NCBI RefSeq assembly: GCF_900109565.1
Contig: NZ_FNZZ01000003.1
Location: 62,001-126,000 of the forward strand
From: Sphingomonas palmae
GTDB lineage: Bacteria > Pseudomonadota > Alphaproteobacteria > Sphingomonadales > Sphingomonadaceae
Length of the DNA: 64,000 bases
Direction: 5' to 3'
Shown here: one piece after another, positions 61,900 through 64,000 of the stretch
Layout: each line of letters begins with the position of its first letter
Position numbering within the stretch: the stretch's first letter is position 1
Notes under the pieces: generated by a model
Databases searched by the model: none
Told to the model about the DNA's origin: nothing
The model's input: the letters and a program-made list of their open reading frames with translations, nothing else
Made by a program: the position numbers and the translations under genes

Positions 61900-62805
61900 T
61901 CAGTATCTCACCCGGACCGCGTCGAGTTTGTACGCCTTCAGCTGCTCCTGCACGCTGTTCGCGCCCGCCAGATGGCCCGCGCCGACCGCGATGAAGACGG
62001 TGCCCGGCGTCCGCATCCGCTCCGCGATCCACGCCGCCCATTGCTTGTTGCGGTCGAACAGCAGCGCTTTCGCGACCTCGGGCGAATCCTTCAGCCCCTT
62101 GTTCATCTCGCGCGCCAGCGCATCGGGGTCGCCGCGCGACCAGTCGGCGACCATCTTGTCCATCGTCGCATTGGCGGTCGGCAGCTCGTCGATCGTGCTT
62201 TCCAGCAGTTTGACCTGCGCGGGCTTGGTGAGCGAATCGAAGATGCCGAGCTGCCCTTCGAAGGTTTCCAGTCCCACCACCGGCTTGTCCGCCGCCTTCG
62301 CCGCCGCGGACAGAATGCCCTCCGGCCCGTTTGCCGCGCCGTAACCCGATTTCTGCACCGGCAGCAGCGACAGCGTCAGCGCGGCGAACCACGGCCGCAT
62401 CTTCTCATAGGTCGCGGGCGGCACCTTGCCCGCCGCCATCGTCGTCACCAGCGTGCGGCGATACTTGTCCGACAATTGCGTGCTGAGCGCGGGCTGGTCG
62501 GGCGCGAACGCCTTGGCCAGCACGATCTTCTGCTCGGTCGCCTGATCGGGCTCGACCATCTCCAGCACCAGCGTGTTCGACTTGTCGAACGCGGTCTTCA
62601 CCGCCTCATCGAACCAGCTGAGCCCCGGTTTCAGCACGTGGATCGTGCCGAACAGGTAGATTGTCGTGTCGGCATCCTTCACCACCCACAGCGCGGGATC
62701 GGCGTCCTTGGTCGCGACCGCGGGAGCGGGCGCCTGTTTCGCGCAGGCGGGCAGGGCCAGCAGCAGCGCCAGGGCGGAGGTCACGGACTTCATCACCACG
62801 TTCAT
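61900..62805 (-). CDS. TraB/GumN-family lipoprotein
   Basis: 301 residues from the ATG at 62805. A lipobox-like LALPAC follows the signal. The TraB/GumN motifs are [11 protein letters not shown] at the start of the mature domain and [20 protein letters not shown] near the end, with GLETFEGQL in between. Members are predicted metal-dependent proteases of the Tiki superfamily; the physiological substrate is unknown. Confidence 0.88.
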   Translation of the reverse strand: MNVVMKSVTSALALLLALPACAKQAPAPAVATKDADPALWVVKDADTTIYLFGTIHVLKPGLSWFDEAVKTAFDKSNTLVLEMVEPDQATEQKIVLAKAFAPDQPALSTQLSDKYRRTLVTTMAAGKVPPATYEKMRPWFAALTLSLLPVQKSGYGAANGPEGILSAAAKAADKPVVGLETFEGQLGIFDSLTKPAQVKLLESTIDELPTANATMDKMVADWSRGDPDALAREMNKGLKDSPEVAKALLFDRNKQWAAWIAERMRTPGTVFIAVGAGHLAGANSVQEQLKAYKLDAVRVRY

Positions 62806-62837
62806 GTAACAGGGCCTTTGCCGAAGATAGGGGCGTG

Positions 62838-63287
62838 TCAGCGGTATTTGCGCCAGATCCAGACAATACCAGCGGCACTTAGCGGCGCGATGAACATCGC
62901 GAACGGATCGACCGGCGGCGCCATCCCGCCGCGCCACAGGAACCACCATACCGGCGCGCCGATCGTCAGCACGTAGAAGCCGAGCAGCGCGCCGTCCCGG
63001 TACGCCTCGCGCTCATGCTCGTCGACGACGCGGTGCCAGCGCCACGAGATGACCGGCAGCACGACGCCCCAGGCGACCACGACCAGCAGCGCGACCCACG
63101 CGGGCAGCGGCGCGCTGAGCAGCGACGGGTGCGCCTCGCCGGGCACGTCGTCGCGCAGCACCGCGAGCGCGGTGACCAGCCCGATCACGCCGCCCAGCGC
63201 GCCCGACCAGAACAGCAGCCGGCGGTTGGCGCGCTCGCTCGGCCCCTTGGTCGGCGCCTTGTTCCTCACATCGGTCATCGTGCTCAC
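62838..63287 (-). CDS. Membrane protein, unknown
   Basis: 149 residues from a GTG at 63287 that overlaps the preceding gene (GTGA). Four predicted helices: LLFWSGALGGVIGLVTALAVL, AWVALLVVVAWGVVLPVIS, GALLGFYVLTIGAPVWWFLW and FAMFIAPLSAAGIVWIW. It lies in a group of small membrane genes behind an XRE-like regulator. Function unknown. Confidence 0.7.
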   Translation of the reverse strand: MSTMTDVRNKAPTKGPSERANRRLLFWSGALGGVIGLVTALAVLRDDVPGEAHPSLLSAPLPAWVALLVVVAWGVVLPVISWRWHRVVDEHEREAYRDGALLGFYVLTIGAPVWWFLWRGGMAPPVDPFAMFIAPLSAAGIVWIWRKYR

Positions 63288-63712
63288 CCCTTCACCCGCT
63301 GCCAGATCAGCACCGCCGCCCCCGCTGCGAGCGATCCCCACCACAATTGTTCGGTCATCGGCGCCAGATGAAGCGCGCGCTCGATCATCTGGAGAATGAC
63401 GTGCCCGACGAAGCCGACCACGCCGACCGCGGCCCAGGCATTCACCGCCTGCCGTCGCTGTACCTCGTCGCTCTCGCGCCAGCCCCAGACCGCCGCGCCG
63501 ACGATCACGGCGAGCAGCGCGCCCGCGACGATCAGTATCTCGGCCGTCGGTGTCGCTGGTCGTGACGGATTGCGCATGAAGCCGTCGATCACCCCCGACA
63601 CGAACGGCGGCACCACGATCACCGCGGTCGCGAGCACACCGATGATCACCGCGCGGCGTACCCGCCGCCGCCCGCGCTCGCGCACCCGCGCCTCACCCCA
63701 ACGCTCTTGCAT
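63284..63712 (-). CDS. Membrane protein, unknown
   Basis: About 142 residues. The ATG codons at 63715 and 63712 follow GGGGGAG; the latter has the better spacing, and an ATG at 63730 is also possible. Helices are AVIIGVLATAVIVVPPFVSGV, ILIVAGALLAVIVGAAVWGW and VGVVGFVGHVILQMI plus a last one near the end. It overlaps the next gene (GTGA). No family recognised. Confidence 0.65.
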   Translation of the reverse strand: MQERWGEARVRERGRRRVRRAVIIGVLATAVIVVPPFVSGVIDGFMRNPSRPATPTAEILIVAGALLAVIVGAAVWGWRESDEVQRRQAVNAWAAVGVVGFVGHVILQMIERALHLAPMTEQLWWGSLAAGAAVLIWQRVKG

Positions 63713-63729
63713 CATCGCTCCCCCATTCA

Positions 63730-63960
63730 TCACGGCTGCACCTCCACGATCACGCGCACCGAGACGTGCGGGGAGGGCAGCGCCGCCATCATCCGCCCGG
63801 CATCGGGCCACTCGACCGACAGCCACGCGGGCGCGTGCCACGCCGCCGCCAGCCGCTTCATCCCCGCCGCGGGCGACACGCCCAGGAGCGCCAGCCCGCA
63901 TACGCATCCCAGCACCAATTGCGCCGCCCATATGGGCATGCGCCTACGCTTCGCCGTCAT
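63730..63960 (-). CDS. Small membrane protein, unknown
   Basis: 76 residues. One N-terminal helix (IWAAQLVLGCVCGLALLGV) and a soluble tail with beta-like segments (PHVSVRVIVEVQP). The start overlaps the end of the XRE-like regulator, and the next gene may begin at its stop, so the genes are coupled. Function unknown. Confidence 0.6.
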   Translation of the reverse strand: MTAKRRRMPIWAAQLVLGCVCGLALLGVSPAAGMKRLAAAWHAPAWLSVEWPDAGRMMAALPSPHVSVRVIVEVQP

Positions 63961-64000
63961 CGAAGATCTCCTCGATCCTGAGGTCGAACAGCCGCCCGAT
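63944..64000 (-). CDS. XRE-family transcriptional regulator, C-terminal end
   Basis: The minus strand from the right edge reads IGRLFDLRIEEIFDDGEA then TAG at 63946-63944. This is a typical end of small XRE (Cro/CI-like) HTH regulators, which finish with a phrase like LFxxxIEEIFxxE. The remainder lies outside the window. It overlaps the start of the membrane-protein gene by 17 bases, so the regulator leads this group. Confidence 0.6.
   Translation of the reverse strand: MGRLFDLRIEEIFDDGEA

Overview
The window is dense, GC-rich chromosomal DNA from an alphaproteobacterium, most likely Sphingomonas or a close relative in the Sphingomonadaceae. That placement is my inference from several points: petABC genes of the bc1 complex, an ATP12-type ATPase assembly chaperone, class III alcohol dehydrogenase beside S-formylglutathione hydrolase, several small glycine-zipper envelope proteins, a long bL25 (CTC form), and many GTG starts that overlap the preceding stop codon. 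I see no rRNA, tRNA, CRISPR array or intact transposase gene.

Layout. 1-4.6 kb: the end of an acyl-CoA ligase, a diverged molybdopterin aldehyde oxidase, ferrochelatase and an acetoacetyl-CoA reductase. 4.6-9 kb: a glycine-zipper protein, a phytase-like secreted protein, a highly folded 274-bp repeat element, rpmB, tadA and an OmpA-family protein. 9-13.5 kb: a CorC-type transporter, the formaldehyde detoxification operon (adhC-VOC-fghA) and gmk. 13.5-18.5 kb: an overlapping operon (HAD phosphatase, small membrane protein, ATP12), then PaiB-like, rluC-like and crcB. 18.5-21.2 kb: two more glycine-zipper genes flanking osmC, then a sirtuin. 21.2-25.2 kb: dnaK-dnaJ-era. 25.4-30.9 kb: a copper chaperone, a hotdog thioesterase, a fasciclin protein with a perfect FNR/FixK-type box, gor and pgi. 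31-34.3 kb: lepB-rnc, a small lipoprotein and an epoxide-hydrolase-like enzyme.

34.9-38 kb is the accessory pocket: an HNH endonuclease, an HTH protein, and a visibly AT-richer gene for an OLD-like ATPase plus TOPRIM nuclease, which is the best candidate here for an uncharacterised defence gene. 38-46 kb: nrdB, small membrane proteins, a Met-rich lipoprotein, lipB, two polytopic membrane proteins, a GNAT enzyme, hemF and trmL. 46.4-50.7 kb: petABC, apt and a Gly/Tyr- and Arg/Asp-rich lipoprotein. 51-55 kb: a secreted phosphodiesterase and a Met/His-rich outer-membrane protein with a small Cys/His partner, probably concerned with copper. 55-64 kb: ychF, a 2OG oxygenase, a globin translationally coupled to an unknown helical protein, glsA, a GGDEF diguanylate cyclase, pth, rplY, a TraB/GumN lipoprotein, and a group of small membrane proteins behind the tail of an XRE-type regulator.

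The most interesting items are the OLD-like gene with a hairpin at its start codon, the multi-hairpin element at 6429-6702, a pair of nearly identical REP-like repeats about 11 kb apart, two perfect TTGAT-N4-ATCAA boxes, and the globin plus unknown-protein pair.
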